This document shows positions 33,184 to 41,802 of a stretch of DNA of 64,000 nt, piece after piece. Numbering within the stretch: position 1 is the first letter of the stretch; each line of letters begins with the position of its first letter. Below the pieces are notes generated by a model. The model was not told the DNA's origin. It saw only the letters and a program-made list of their open reading frames with translations, and did no database searches. The translations under genes and the position numbers were made by a program. The DNA comes from Ruminococcus sp. (GTDB lineage: Bacteria; Bacillota; Clostridia; Oscillospirales; Acutalibacteraceae), in the NCBI GenBank assembly GCA_017473775.1, contig JAFUJH010000052.1, positions 17,514 through 81,513 on the forward strand. The letters are read 5' to 3'.

Positions 33184-35895
33184 TTATTTCATTTCAGATG
33201 TTTTGCCCTTGCGGTACATAACCTTAACAGTATCCACTGCTGTGTCCACAGCAATATCTCTTTCATCAGGCATATCTGCTTCTACAAAATGCTTGCCGTA
33301 ATAAGCATTTAAGTACATCTGCTTTATCTCGCTCATAAGAGGATAACGGGGATTTGCACCTGTACACTGGTCGTCGAACGCCTGCTCTGCCATCTCGTCA
33401 AGGTTATCAAGGAACACCTGCTCATCAATGCCGTAATCCTTAATTGTTGCCTTGATTCCAACCTTTGCCTTGAGCTCATTAATTGCTTTGATAAGGTTCT
33501 CAAGTTTCTCCCTGTCAGTATTGCCGCCAAGGTTAAGGTAGTCGGCAATCTCTGCATATCTGCTGAGTGTATGAGGATGGTCGTACTGAGAGAAAGTACC
33601 CATCTTTGCAGGAGCTTCGCTTGAATTAAAGCGGAGAACTTCCTCAATCATAAGTGCATTTGCTACACCGTGAGGCAAGTGGTGGAAAGCACCAAGCTTG
33701 TGAGCCATAGAATGGCAGACACCAAGAAACGCATTCGCAAATGCCATACCTGCCATCGTGGCGGCGTTGGCCATTTTCTCTCGTGCTTCAACATCTGTCT
33801 GTCCGTTCTCATATGCTCTGGGAAGATACTTAAAGATGTTCTTGAGAGCCTGCAAAGCTAAGCCGTCTGTATAATCTGTTGCAAGCATAGCGGCATAAGC
33901 CTCTACTGCATGGGTCACTGCGTCAATACCTGAAGCAGCTGTTAAGCCCTTAGGTGCGGACATATGGAAATCCGTGTCGATAATCGCCATATTGGGCAGA
34001 AGCTCGTAATCTGCAAGGGGGTATTTAACACCTGTTTTTTCGTCGGTAATAACGGCAAAAGGTGTTACCTCAGAGCCTGTACCTGCAGATGTGGGAACTG
34101 CGATAAAGTATGCTTTCTCGCCCATTTTGGGAAATGTATAAACACGCTTACGGATATCGATAAATCTCATTGCCATATCCATAAAGTCTGCTTCGGGATG
34201 CTCGTAAAGCACCCACATAATCTTAGCGGCATCCATTGCAGAGCCACCGCCGAGAGCGATGATTGTATCAGGCTTGAAAGCCTGCATCTGTGACGCACCA
34301 TCTTTTGCGTTCTTCAATGTGGGATCAGGCTGAACATCAAAGAATGTTGTATGAGCAATCCCCATTTCGTCCAATTTATCTGTAATAGGCTTGGTGTAGC
34401 CGTTTTCGTAGAGGAAGGTATCTGTTACGATAAATGCTTTCTTGGAACCGCGAACCGTTTTAAGCTCGTCAAGAGCCACAGGGAGACAGCCTTTCTTGAT
34501 ATAAACCTTCTCAGGAGCTCTGAACCAAAGCATATTTTCCCTTCTTTCTGCTACTGTCTTAATGTTAAGAAGGTGTTTAACACCTACATTGTCAGATACA
34601 CTGTTGCCGCCCCATGAGCCACAACCAAGTGTGAGAGAAGGAGCAAGTTTGAAGTTATAAAGGTCACCGATACCACCATGTGATGAAGGAGTATTGACTA
34701 GGATACGACAGGTCTTCATCCTTGCGGCAAACTCATTCAGCTTCTCGGTTTCGGTGATTTCATTAAGATAAATCGAAGATGTATGACCGTAACCACCGTC
34801 TGCTACAAGCTGTTCTGCCTTTGTGAGAGCATCCTCGAAGCTTTCTGCCTTGTACATTGCAAGTACGGGACTGAGCTTTTCATGTGCAAACTCCTCAGAA
34901 AGTTCAACCGACTCAACCTCACCGATAAGGATTTTTGTACCCTCAGGGACCTCAACACCTGCAAGGCTTGCAATCTTAGCGGCAGGCTGGCCAACGATTT
35001 TTGCATTGAGTGCACCGTTGATGATGATAGTTTTTCTTACTTTCCCTATCTCATCATCACTAAGGAAGTAACAGCCTCTTGCGGCAAATTCCGTCTTAAC
35101 TGCATCGTAAATATCAGAAAGAACGATAACAGACTGCTCGGAAGCACAAATCATACCATTGTCAAAGGTCTTGGAATGGATAATAGAGTTAACTGCCAAG
35201 AGGATATCTGCAGTATCATCAATAATCGCAGGAGTGTTACCGGCACCTACACCAAGCGCAGGTTTACCGCTTGAGTAAGCCGCCTTAACCATACCGGGAC
35301 CGCCGGTAGCGAGGATGATGTCTGCTTCCTTCATAACTGTGTTTGTCATATCAAGAGAAGGAACATCAATCCAATCTATAATACCCTCGGGTGCACCTGC
35401 TTCTACTGCAGCCTCAAGCACAAGTTTTGCAGCCGCAATTGTGCAGTTCTTTGCTCTGGGGTGAGGAGAAATGATAATTGCATTTCTTGTTTTAAGTGCA
35501 AGCAAGCACTTGAAGATTGCTGTGGATGTAGGATTTGTTGTGGGGATAACAGCGGCAATTACACCAATAGGCTCAGCAATTTTCTTTATTCCGAAAGCTT
35601 TATCTTCTTCAATAACACCGCAGGTCTTTGTACCCTTATAAGCATTGTATATATACTCGGCAGCATAGTTGTTCTTGATAACCTTGTCCTCAACAATACC
35701 CATGCCTGTTTCTTCAACAGCCATTTTTGCAAGCGAAATTCTTGCCTTGTTTGCGGCAGAGGCGGCCGCTAAGAATATTCTGTCAACCTGTTCCTGAGTA
35801 TAGGTAGCAAAAATCTGCTGTGCTTTTCTTGTGCGTGCTATTGCTTCCAGAAGATTTTCCACACTGTCTACTATGGGGTACATTTTGTTATCCAT
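33184..35895 (-). CDS. adhE: Bifunctional acetaldehyde-CoA/alcohol dehydrogenase
   Basis: 903 residues from the ATG at 35895, which has GGAGG seven bases upstream; an in-frame ATG nine codons earlier lacks one. Residues of about 15-440 form the CoA-acylating aldehyde dehydrogenase, with the catalytic Cys in MICASEQ. Residues of about 455-900 form the iron-dependent alcohol dehydrogenase, with GGGSAMDAAK, TSAGTGSEVTPFAVI and the metal-binding GxxHxxAHxLG region (GVCHSMAHKLG). It reduces acetyl-CoA to ethanol using two NADH. First gene of a co-directional run down to the hydrogenase, with gaps of 13 bases or less for most joins. Confidence 0.95.
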   Translation of the reverse strand: MDNKMYPIVDSVENLLEAIARTRKAQQIFATYTQEQVDRIFLAAASAANKARISLAKMAVEETGMGIVEDKVIKNNYAAEYIYNAYKGTKTCGVIEEDKAFGIKKIAEPIGVIAAVIPTTNPTSTAIFKCLLALKTRNAIIISPHPRAKNCTIAAAKLVLEAAVEAGAPEGIIDWIDVPSLDMTNTVMKEADIILATGGPGMVKAAYSSGKPALGVGAGNTPAIIDDTADILLAVNSIIHSKTFDNGMICASEQSVIVLSDIYDAVKTEFAARGCYFLSDDEIGKVRKTIIINGALNAKIVGQPAAKIASLAGVEVPEGTKILIGEVESVELSEEFAHEKLSPVLAMYKAESFEDALTKAEQLVADGGYGHTSSIYLNEITETEKLNEFAARMKTCRILVNTPSSHGGIGDLYNFKLAPSLTLGCGSWGGNSVSDNVGVKHLLNIKTVAERRENMLWFRAPEKVYIKKGCLPVALDELKTVRGSKKAFIVTDTFLYENGYTKPITDKLDEMGIAHTTFFDVQPDPTLKNAKDGASQMQAFKPDTIIALGGGSAMDAAKIMWVLYEHPEADFMDMAMRFIDIRKRVYTFPKMGEKAYFIAVPTSAGTGSEVTPFAVITDEKTGVKYPLADYELLPNMAIIDTDFHMSAPKGLTAASGIDAVTHAVEAYAAMLATDYTDGLALQALKNIFKYLPRAYENGQTDVEAREKMANAATMAGMAFANAFLGVCHSMAHKLGAFHHLPHGVANALMIEEVLRFNSSEAPAKMGTFSQYDHPHTLSRYAEIADYLNLGGNTDREKLENLIKAINELKAKVGIKATIKDYGIDEQVFLDNLDEMAEQAFDDQCTGANPRYPLMSEIKQMYLNAYYGKHFVEADMPDERDIAVDTAVDTVKVMYRKGKTSEMK

Positions 35896-35922
35896 TTTTA
35901 TCCTCCTGACTTTATATAACAT

Positions 35923-35990
35923 AATCGATCATTAAGATGTGCTAAAGAAAGAACTGAATTTTCGTTCTGAAGAAGTATGTCATGGGAAAC
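35923..35990 (-). promoter_or_regulatory. adhE upstream region
   Basis: A weak promoter can be drawn: TTTAGC, 17 bases, TATGTT. An inverted repeat AGAAC-N9-GTTCT at 35950-35968 is a possible operator. I find no Rex-type TTGTGAA...TTCACAA site. Confidence 0.3.
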
Positions 35991-36258
35991 TTACAATTTA
36001 CAGGGTGCGAAATTCCTGATAGCAGTAATTCCACATTTAATCATCTCATGGAATACATTCTGAGCCGAACCCTTACCGACGGTGATAATACCATGCCGAA
36101 TCTTCCGAGTACGGCAAAAACTTTCAAATCGGCTCATAGGAAGAACTTCAGCTTTTCCTCCAAGATGTATCGCCTTTTCATTACAATCAAAGGCCGCTTT
36201 AATTGCCACACGGTAGTTTTCTTATTTAATCACAATCAGGCAGAGGCTCTTCCCAGTT
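35991..36258 (-). pseudogene. rex: Decayed rex (redox-sensing repressor) C-terminal part
   Basis: The last about 72 codons read like the C-terminal Rossmann domain of Rex: AAFDCNEK, IHLGGKAEVLPMSRFE, HGIITVGKGSAQNVFHEMIKCGITAIRNFAP, then a stop two residues later where Rex normally ends. Upstream, in a different frame, LGRASA (about 36239-36256) matches the Rex LGRALA nucleotide-binding stretch, with stops and a deletion between. The DNA-binding domain is absent. Rex normally represses adhE-type fermentation genes under low NADH, and this remnant lies just upstream of adhE. The plus-strand frame across this region is antisense to it and not a gene. Confidence 0.65.
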
Positions 36259-36420
36259 TATACATAAGACATTATAACACACCCAATTTCAATAATCAAT
36301 CTCTGTATGTTCTTTTAATAAAGGCTCTCCCCTCTGTTTCTTACCACCAGTCAACTCTGATTTATAATAATCATATAAACTCCGCTATGCTCTATGTCAC
36401 TATCTCCTTGATTATGCGTA

Positions 36421-36456
36421 TTAAAGAAGGACGATGATTTGCTTCATCGTCCTTCT
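36421..36456 (-). terminator. Terminator of GNAT-SnoaL gene
   Basis: Arms AGAAGGACGATGA and its complement enclose a short loop, followed on the minus strand by TTTAAT. It lies about 80 bases after the stop at 36535. Between it and the rex remnant (36259-36420) I see nothing. Confidence 0.6.
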
Positions 36457-36534
36457 ATGCAAGCTGATTTATTCAGATTTTATTTTACACACATTTAGTC
36501 AGGTAGGAATTCCTGGTAATTTACATTACATCAC

Positions 36535-37431
36535 TCAAATTTGTTTTAGCTTTGCTTCAATCTCTTTATCAGGCCAATAACCCCATGACTCGACAATTCT
36601 GCCGTTCTTAACTTTGAAATTCTCTAATGCTTCAAAGGTTATTGTTTTTCCTGTGGGGGCTACACCCATACATTCACCTGTATGTACGCCCTCATAAAGG
36701 ACTCGGGTAGCAACCATATCGCCCTCAGCGAAAGCATCAAGCACAGTTACCTTCAAATCCGAAAACTGACCTGCTACAATCTTGAGAATTCCAACTGCAT
36801 CTGCATTACTCCTTGCTCCTGCAGGACTGTGGTCTATGTACTTATCAGACACACAAGTCATAATGAAATCGTAGTTCTGATTTGTGTAGCCGTCCTCAAA
36901 GAATTTTGTAACAACATCTTTCGGGGATATATAGTAAACAAATCTGCAGATTTCTCTGTCTTCGCCCTGATAGTTTCCCATACCTTCAAAGGTTTTAACA
37001 AAACCGCAACGCTCCATAACCTTAACGGAGGCTTTGTTATCCGCCAGGCACACACCTATCATCTCGGTGATGCCGAGCTTTTTCATAATCACAGGCAAGA
37101 AGGCTCTGACCGCCTCGGTGGCATAGCCTTTCTTTGTAAAGGCTTCGCCGATGTGATAGCCTATCTCCCATTTGCCGTCCTCAAAGGGTACAGCCTGCAC
37201 ATAGCCGATGTATGTATTATCGTGAAGCAAAACGGGATACACAAGAGGGCCGTCGCCGCTCTCGTAGACACTCATAAGAAACTCAACTGTATCTCTTGCG
37301 TCCTCAACTGTTTCAAACACCTCGTCGGGTACAAATCGACGGTTATCCTCGTCAAGAGAATTGAGGTGCACCGCCTCTGCCATATCAAGTGTAAATTCTG
37401 TTATATTAAGTCTTTCTGTTTTAATGTTCAT
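36535..37431 (-). CDS. GNAT acetyltransferase fused to SnoaL-like domain
   Basis: 298 residues. Residues 1-165 are a GNAT acyltransferase of the RimJ/RimL type (NIKTERLNITEF start, the acetyl-CoA pyrophosphate loop in GEAFTKKGYATEA, then NKASVKVMERCGF). Residues of about 170-298 are a SnoaL/ester-cyclase-like fold (FFEDGYTNQNYDFIMTCVSDKYIDHSPAG, GVAPTGKTITFEALENFKVKNGRIVESW). The two domains usually occur as separate proteins. It may modify a small molecule; substrate unknown. The gene is monocistronic with AAAGGAG before the ATG. Confidence 0.8.
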   Translation of the reverse strand: MNIKTERLNITEFTLDMAEAVHLNSLDEDNRRFVPDEVFETVEDARDTVEFLMSVYESGDGPLVYPVLLHDNTYIGYVQAVPFEDGKWEIGYHIGEAFTKKGYATEAVRAFLPVIMKKLGITEMIGVCLADNKASVKVMERCGFVKTFEGMGNYQGEDREICRFVYYISPKDVVTKFFEDGYTNQNYDFIMTCVSDKYIDHSPAGARSNADAVGILKIVAGQFSDLKVTVLDAFAEGDMVATRVLYEGVHTGECMGVAPTGKTITFEALENFKVKNGRIVESWGYWPDKEIEAKLKQI

Positions 37432-37547
37432 AGTTTTCTCCTTTTATCCTATGTTAATGTTTTGTAGATAGCGTAATCCGTACGCCGTTGATAAATTATT
37501 CTTATTTACTCTATTCGGGTTTCAACTGTTAATTATAAAATTATGGG

Positions 37548-38267
37548 TTATTCCTTCTTACCTGCACGCCTCACTCCAAGTTTATACGCAAACAATGCCG
37601 CCAGACACACAACGCTGAGTGCCGCCGCTACTGCTGACACTATAAGCACCACGCTAAAGGCTTTGCCCCTGACATATACAAATCCGCTTTCTGTATCTGA
37701 AGCGTCTGCTATATCGGATTGCACCGATTTGTCTGCATGTGTATTATCTGTACTACCCTTATATGCAGATTTTACAGAATCTGATGCATTGATGCTTATA
37801 ACAGCAGGTATACTCCTGTTGACCTGAACATCTGAGGAGCTGCTGTCAATAACCTGATGTATCGCAGCGGACAACTGACAAGTTCCGCTTTTTAGGGCTT
37901 TGAAGGTAAACTCCACGAGGGGAGTTTTGTCAATACAATTCACACCCTCCTCGCAAAGATACACAAGCCTGAGCTTGCCTGCTTGTGCTGTATATATGCT
38001 GAGTTCTGCGGCCTCACCCGTGACCTTCGACGACTTATACTCCACGGCAGTTGCATCATATTCTATCTCTGCCACAAAGGCACAAATATCTGATGCTCCT
38101 TCGCACTCAAGAGATACTGTAAGGAGTCTGCCTACGCCTGTCTGTGCATCTGAAAGCGAAAACTCACACCCTGCCGCTGATACACCCACAAAGGCTGACA
38201 ACATAAGCCACAGGGAAAGCACACTGCACAACGGTGCTCTTATGATATTGCATCGCTTCGTTTTCAT
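37548..38267 (-). CDS. Membrane-anchored cohesin protein
   Basis: About 239 residues from the ATG at 38267 (a GTG two codons earlier is possible; the AGGAGG lies far upstream, so the start is uncertain). A signal peptide ends near VSAAG. Residues of about 36-165 resemble a cohesin domain: QTGVGRLLTVSLECEGASDICAFVAEIEYDATAVEY, later LRLVYLCEEG and PLVEFTFKALKSG. A Ser/Asp-rich spacer follows, then one membrane helix (about 200-228) and a basic tail RRAGKKE. It would display a single cohesin on the cell surface and could hold the dockerin proteins encoded at 1.7-5.5 kb. Pairing is inferred, not shown. Confidence 0.7.
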   Translation of the reverse strand: MKTKRCNIIRAPLCSVLSLWLMLSAFVGVSAAGCEFSLSDAQTGVGRLLTVSLECEGASDICAFVAEIEYDATAVEYKSSKVTGEAAELSIYTAQAGKLRLVYLCEEGVNCIDKTPLVEFTFKALKSGTCQLSAAIHQVIDSSSSDVQVNRSIPAVISINASDSVKSAYKGSTDNTHADKSVQSDIADASDTESGFVYVRGKAFSVVLIVSAVAAALSVVCLAALFAYKLGVRRAGKKE

Positions 38268-38327
38268 AATCACAGCAAAAGCTCACCTCCTGAGCCCATA
38301 TACCGCTATTTTATCACAACCAATGGA

Positions 38328-38729
38328 TTATGACAGCAAATCTGCCAGAGTGATGCCGTCAAAATAATCGTTGACCATATTATGGAAATCCCTCCACATT
38401 GGAAGAGTTTTACAGATATCTGCTCTGTCGCAGTCTTTTGCATCGCATCCGAGACAGGCAACAGGTGCCAAATCCCCCTCTGCAAGCCTCAGTATATCTC
38501 CTACCCTGTAGTTCTCAGGCTTCATTGCAAGGCGGTATCCGCCGCCTTTGCCGTGAACACCTACTACATATTCATTCTTTGACAGTACAGGCATAATCCT
38601 CTCGATATATTTAAGAGAAAGATTCTGTCGCTGTGCCACTGTTTTCATAGGAATGTATCCGTCGGTCTGATTCTCTGCCAGGTCCAAAAGCACCCGCAAA
38701 GCATAACGACCCCTTGTTGAAATAAGCAT
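38328..38729 (-). CDS. Rrf2-family transcriptional regulator (CymR/IscR-like)
   Basis: 133 residues from the ATG at 38729 (GGAG eight bases upstream, and MLISTRGRYALRVLLDL is the usual Rrf2 start). The winged helix spans about 1-80. A later cluster VACLGCDAKDCDRADIC has the cysteines that ligate an Fe-S cluster in IscR-type members. It lies next to cysK and the metY-type gene, and the latter's promoter holds a TAGGTAAT palindrome also partly seen in this gene's own promoter. It is thus a good candidate for the cysteine/sulfur repressor of this locus. Confidence 0.85.
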   Translation of the reverse strand: MLISTRGRYALRVLLDLAENQTDGYIPMKTVAQRQNLSLKYIERIMPVLSKNEYVVGVHGKGGGYRLAMKPENYRVGDILRLAEGDLAPVACLGCDAKDCDRADICKTLPMWRDFHNMVNDYFDGITLADLLS

Positions 38730-38767
38730 ACACATTTCTCCTTTGGCTTATGATAAACCTTTGTTTT

Positions 38768-38797
38768 ATCATACCACAAATAAAGTAGGTAAATCAA
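38768..38797 (-). promoter_or_regulatory. Promoter and half-operator of the Rrf2 gene
   Basis: On the minus strand TTGATT (38792-38797), an 18-base spacer and TATGAT (38768-38773). The spacer contains TACCTAC and GTGGTA elements similar to the metY promoter, which suggests autoregulation. Confidence 0.5.
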
Positions 38798-38804
38798 GGC
38801 AGAA

Positions 38805-38842
38805 CTAAAAAAACCGACACTCCATAAAGGAAATGTCGGTTT
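38805..38842 (-). terminator. Terminator of metY-cysK unit
   Basis: AAACCGACA...TGTCGGTTT arms are followed on the minus strand by a run of seven T's. It lies about 75 bases after the cysK stop and before the Rrf2 promoter. Confidence 0.8.
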
Positions 38843-38919
38843 CATTTTGTCGTTAAGTTTGCACTCTCGGCTCCCCTTGTGAGGAATCACCCTTAATAAG
38901 GGAGATGGCACGAGCTTTT

Positions 38920-39852
38920 TTAATCTGCGAAAAGGGGTGTAGACAAATATCTGTCTCCTGTATCAGGAAGCAGAACTACTATATTCTTGCCTCGGTTTTC
39001 TTCTCTCTTTGCAAGCTCTATTGCGGCGAAAACCGCTGCCCCCGAGGAAATACCCACAAGCACGCCCTCGGTAGCACCGATGAGCTTTCCTGTGCTGAAA
39101 GCATCCTCGTTTTCCACGGTGATTATTTCATCGTAAATTTCTGTGTTAAGGACATCGGGCACAAAACCTGCGCCTATTCCCTGAATTTTGTGAGCACCTG
39201 CAACACCCTGTGACAATACAGGTGACGAAGCAGGTTCAACAGCCACAACCTTTACATCGGGATTCTTGGACTTCAGGTATTCACCCACACCGGTGACAGT
39301 ACCGCCTGTGCCTACACCTGCAACGAAGATATCAACCTTGCCGTCTGTGTCCTCATAGATTTCGGGACCTGTGGTTTCAATGTGAGCCTTTGGATTGGCA
39401 GGATTTGTAAACTGACTCGGTATAAAGCTATTGGGGATTTCCTGTGCCAGTTCCTCTGCCTTTGCAATAGCGCCCTTCATTCCCTTGGCACCCTCTGTAA
39501 GCACAAGCTCAGCTCCGTATGCCTTCATAAGCTGACGACGCTCTACTGACATTGTCTCGGGCATTACGATGATAATTCTGTATCCTCTTGCGGCGGCTAC
39601 AGAAGCAAGGCCTATGCCGGTGTTGCCCGAGGTAGGTTCAATGATTACCGAATCGGGAGTGAGCTTACCGTCAGCCTCTGCGTCATCAATCATAGCCTTG
39701 GCAATTCTGTCCTTGACTGAGCCTGCAGGATTAAAATACTCAAGCTTTGCTATGATTTTTGCCTCAAGGTTATACTTTTTTTCAATATTTGTAAGCTCCA
39801 GCAGAGGTGTCTTTCCGATAAGCTGAGCCGCCGATGTATATATATTAGACAT
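38920..39852 (-). CDS. cysK: Cysteine synthase A
   Basis: 310 residues, the usual length. This PLP enzyme makes cysteine from O-acetylserine and sulfide. The PLP lysine is in [10 protein letters not shown] (about 45), the substrate loop is [12 protein letters not shown], the phosphate-binding loop is [10 protein letters not shown], and ISSGAA lies near the end. It is 15 bases downstream of the metY-type gene and shares its Rrf2-controlled promoter. Its 3' end abuts a remnant of the CTCCCCTTGT repeat (38871-38900). Confidence 0.95.
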   Translation of the reverse strand: MSNIYTSAAQLIGKTPLLELTNIEKKYNLEAKIIAKLEYFNPAGSVKDRIAKAMIDDAEADGKLTPDSVIIEPTSGNTGIGLASVAAARGYRIIIVMPETMSVERRQLMKAYGAELVLTEGAKGMKGAIAKAEELAQEIPNSFIPSQFTNPANPKAHIETTGPEIYEDTDGKVDIFVAGVGTGGTVTGVGEYLKSKNPDVKVVAVEPASSPVLSQGVAGAHKIQGIGAGFVPDVLNTEIYDEIITVENEDAFSTGKLIGATEGVLVGISSGAAVFAAIELAKREENRGKNIVVLLPDTGDRYLSTPLFAD

Positions 39853-39867
39853 AACGAAAGTCTCCTT

Positions 39868-41154
39868 TTACTGATTAACCGCGTCAAAGCCCTTTTGCAG
39901 GTCGGCAAGGATATCGTCGATATGCTCTGTGCCGATAGAAAGACGGATTGTGTTGGGCTTGATATTCTGCTCAGCAAGCTCGTTTTCGTTGAGCTGGCTG
40001 TGAGTAGTGGTTGCAGGGTGGATGACGAGGCTCTTTACATCGGCAACATTGGCAAGCAGAGAGAAAATCTCAAGGCTGTCAATGAACTTGTGTGCCTCCT
40101 GCACACCGCCCTTGATTTCAAAGGTGAAGATAGAAGCACCGCCATTCGGGAAATATTCATTGTAAAGCTTATAATCAGGGTGGTCAGGCAACGAGGGGTG
40201 GTTTACCTTTTCTACCTGAGGATGATTACTCAGAAATTCTACTACCTTCTTTGTGTTCTGAGCGTGGCGCTCAAGTCTGAGAGAAAGAGTCTCCACACCC
40301 TGTAAAAGCAGGAATGCCGCAAAGGGTGAAATGCAAGCGCCTGTGTCACGCAGGAGCACCGCACGGATGTAGGTTACAAAGGCGGCAGGTCCTACTGCCT
40401 TTGTAAAGGAAACGCCGTGGTAGCTGGGGTTCGGTTCGGCTACAGCAGGGTACTTTCCGCTTGCTGCCCAATCGAACTTGCCTGAATCAACAATAACACC
40501 GCCGAGGGTTGTTCCGTGACCGCCGATAAACTTGGTTGCGGAATGAACAACAATATCTGCGCCGTGCTCAATAGGACGGATAAGGTAGGGAGTACCGAAG
40601 GTATTATCTACAACCAAGGGCAGTCCGTACTTATGTGCAAGCTCAGCCACAGCGTCAATATCGGGAATATCGCTGTTGGGATTACCGAGGGTTTCAATGT
40701 AAATTGCCCTTGTATCGTCCTCAATAGCCGCTTCAACCTCAGCCAGGTTATGAATGTCCACAAAGGTTGCGGTAATGCCGAAGTTCGGCAGAGTGTGAGC
40801 CAAAAGATTGTAGCTTCCGCCGTAGATGCTTTTCTGTGCTACAATGTGGCCGCCGTTCTGAGCCAGAGCCTGCAGAGTATAGGTGATAGCCGCAGCACCA
40901 GAGGCAAGTGCCAGAGCTGCAACGCCGCCTTCCAGAGCAGCAATACGCTTTTCAAAAACATCCTGTGTGGAGTTTGTCAGTCTGCCGTAAATATTGCCTG
41001 CGTCTGCAAGTCCGAAGCGGGCAGCTGCGTGAGCTGAATCGTGGAAAACATAAGAGGTGGTTGCATAAATGGGCACTGCGCGTGCGTCGGTAGCGGGGTC
41101 AGGAGACTCCTGACCTACATGAAGCTGTAAGGTTTCAAATTTATAATCTGACAT
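39868..41154 (-). CDS. metY: O-acetylhomoserine sulfhydrylase / aminocarboxypropyltransferase
   Basis: 428 residues in the Cys/Met-metabolism PLP family, at the length typical of MetY rather than the shorter MetB/MetC. Key parts are YGRLTNSTQDVFE, ALASGAAA, the PLP-binding VVDNTFGTPYL and the Schiff-base lysine in HSATKFIGGHGT. It forms homocysteine from O-acetylhomoserine and sulfide, or cysteine from O-acetylserine. It is first in a two-gene unit with cysK, behind a strong promoter overlapped by a palindromic operator. Confidence 0.9.
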   Translation of the reverse strand: MSDYKFETLQLHVGQESPDPATDARAVPIYATTSYVFHDSAHAAARFGLADAGNIYGRLTNSTQDVFEKRIAALEGGVAALALASGAAAITYTLQALAQNGGHIVAQKSIYGGSYNLLAHTLPNFGITATFVDIHNLAEVEAAIEDDTRAIYIETLGNPNSDIPDIDAVAELAHKYGLPLVVDNTFGTPYLIRPIEHGADIVVHSATKFIGGHGTTLGGVIVDSGKFDWAASGKYPAVAEPNPSYHGVSFTKAVGPAAFVTYIRAVLLRDTGACISPFAAFLLLQGVETLSLRLERHAQNTKKVVEFLSNHPQVEKVNHPSLPDHPDYKLYNEYFPNGGASIFTFEIKGGVQEAHKFIDSLEIFSLLANVADVKSLVIHPATTTHSQLNENELAEQNIKPNTIRLSIGTEHIDDILADLQKGFDAVNQ

Positions 41155-41320
41155 AATAATTAGTTCCTTTCGTTATAAGAATATGATGGGTTTTATGATA
41201 ATATTTCTAATATATTATTCCCTCACATTCGTCCGAAACGAAAGTTTGCTCTCAGGAGCTTTCCAAAAAGTAATTTCATAATAACGCCTTCTTTTACACA
41301 CCTTTTTAGTAGGTGATTGC

Positions 41321-41357
41321 ATTTTACCACTAATTACCTACCTTGTCAATAGGTAAT
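41321..41357 (-). promoter_or_regulatory. metY-cysK promoter with TAGGTAAT palindrome
   Basis: On the minus strand TTGACA (41344-41349), a 17-base spacer and TAAAAT (41321-41326). ATTACCTA (41333-41340) and TAGGTAAT (41350-41357) form a palindrome with nine bases between the arms that spans the -35 element. This is the expected place for an Rrf2 repressor such as the one at 38328. Confidence 0.7.
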
Positions 41358-41398
41358 CGAAAAAAATATAGAAAAATTATTTTTTTGAGAAAAAACTA

Positions 41399-41427
41399 TT
41401 GACAAGTGCATATCATGGTGATATACT
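41399..41427 (+). promoter_or_regulatory. Promoter of trpB2 T-box transcript
   Basis: TTGACA (41399-41404), a 17-base spacer and TATACT (41422-41427), divergent from the metY promoter about 50 bases away. Confidence 0.8.
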
Positions 41428-41444
41428 TCAATCAAAATTTAATA

Positions 41445-41745
41445 CACTAAACCGTTGAGGCGGAGATAACGGCAATGATGCCTTTACAGAGAACCTGTGG
41501 TGCTGAGAGTCAGGTAAGAAACAAGTTGTCAAATGGACCGCTGAGGGTGCAGTCAAATGGGAGTTTACACTTCCAAAGTATTCTGCAACATGTTGGCATA
41601 TGTTAGTTGCCGGGGATATGTTGGTATCCTGCTAAGTGCACGGGAGCAAGACCCGTGAATCCAAGGTGGCACCGCGGATAATATTTCAGATTATTCGTCC
41701 TTGATAGATAAGTTATATTTCTGTCAGGGGCGATTTTGTTTTATA
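41445..41745 (+). promoter_or_regulatory. T-box leader, Trp specifier (UGG)
   Basis: A complete T-box riboswitch. Stem I carries GAGAG-type elements and a specifier loop with UGG at 41534-41536. The antiterminator box AAGGUGGCACCGCGG is at 41663-41677. The terminator pairs UCGUCCUUGAUAGA with UCUGUCAGGGGCGA (about 41695-41734), followed by TTTTGTTTT. Uncharged tRNA-Trp should permit transcription of trpB2, and the codon fits the gene. Confidence 0.9.
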
Positions 41746-41746
41746 A

Positions 41747-41790
41747 ACTCCTTTGACTGAATATATAAGTCAGAGGAGTTTTTCTTTTTT
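41747..41790 (+). terminator. Second terminator in the trpB2 leader
   Basis: ACTCCTTTGACT pairs with AGTCAGAGGAGT (one G-U pair), followed by TTTTCTTTTTT. It follows the T-box terminator by only a few bases and has no second antiterminator of its own. Confidence 0.75.
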
Positions 41791-41802
41791 TACGGAGGTA
41801 AT

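Noticed and set aside
35923-35990. Rex operator in front of adhE
   Set aside because: No TTGTGAA...TTCACAA-like palindrome is present; the only inverted repeat (AGAAC/GTTCT) does not match.
35982-36437. 151-codon plus-strand frame as a gene
   Set aside because: It runs antisense to the rex remnant and into the terminator hairpin of the next gene, lacks a ribosome binding site and has no recognisable sequence.
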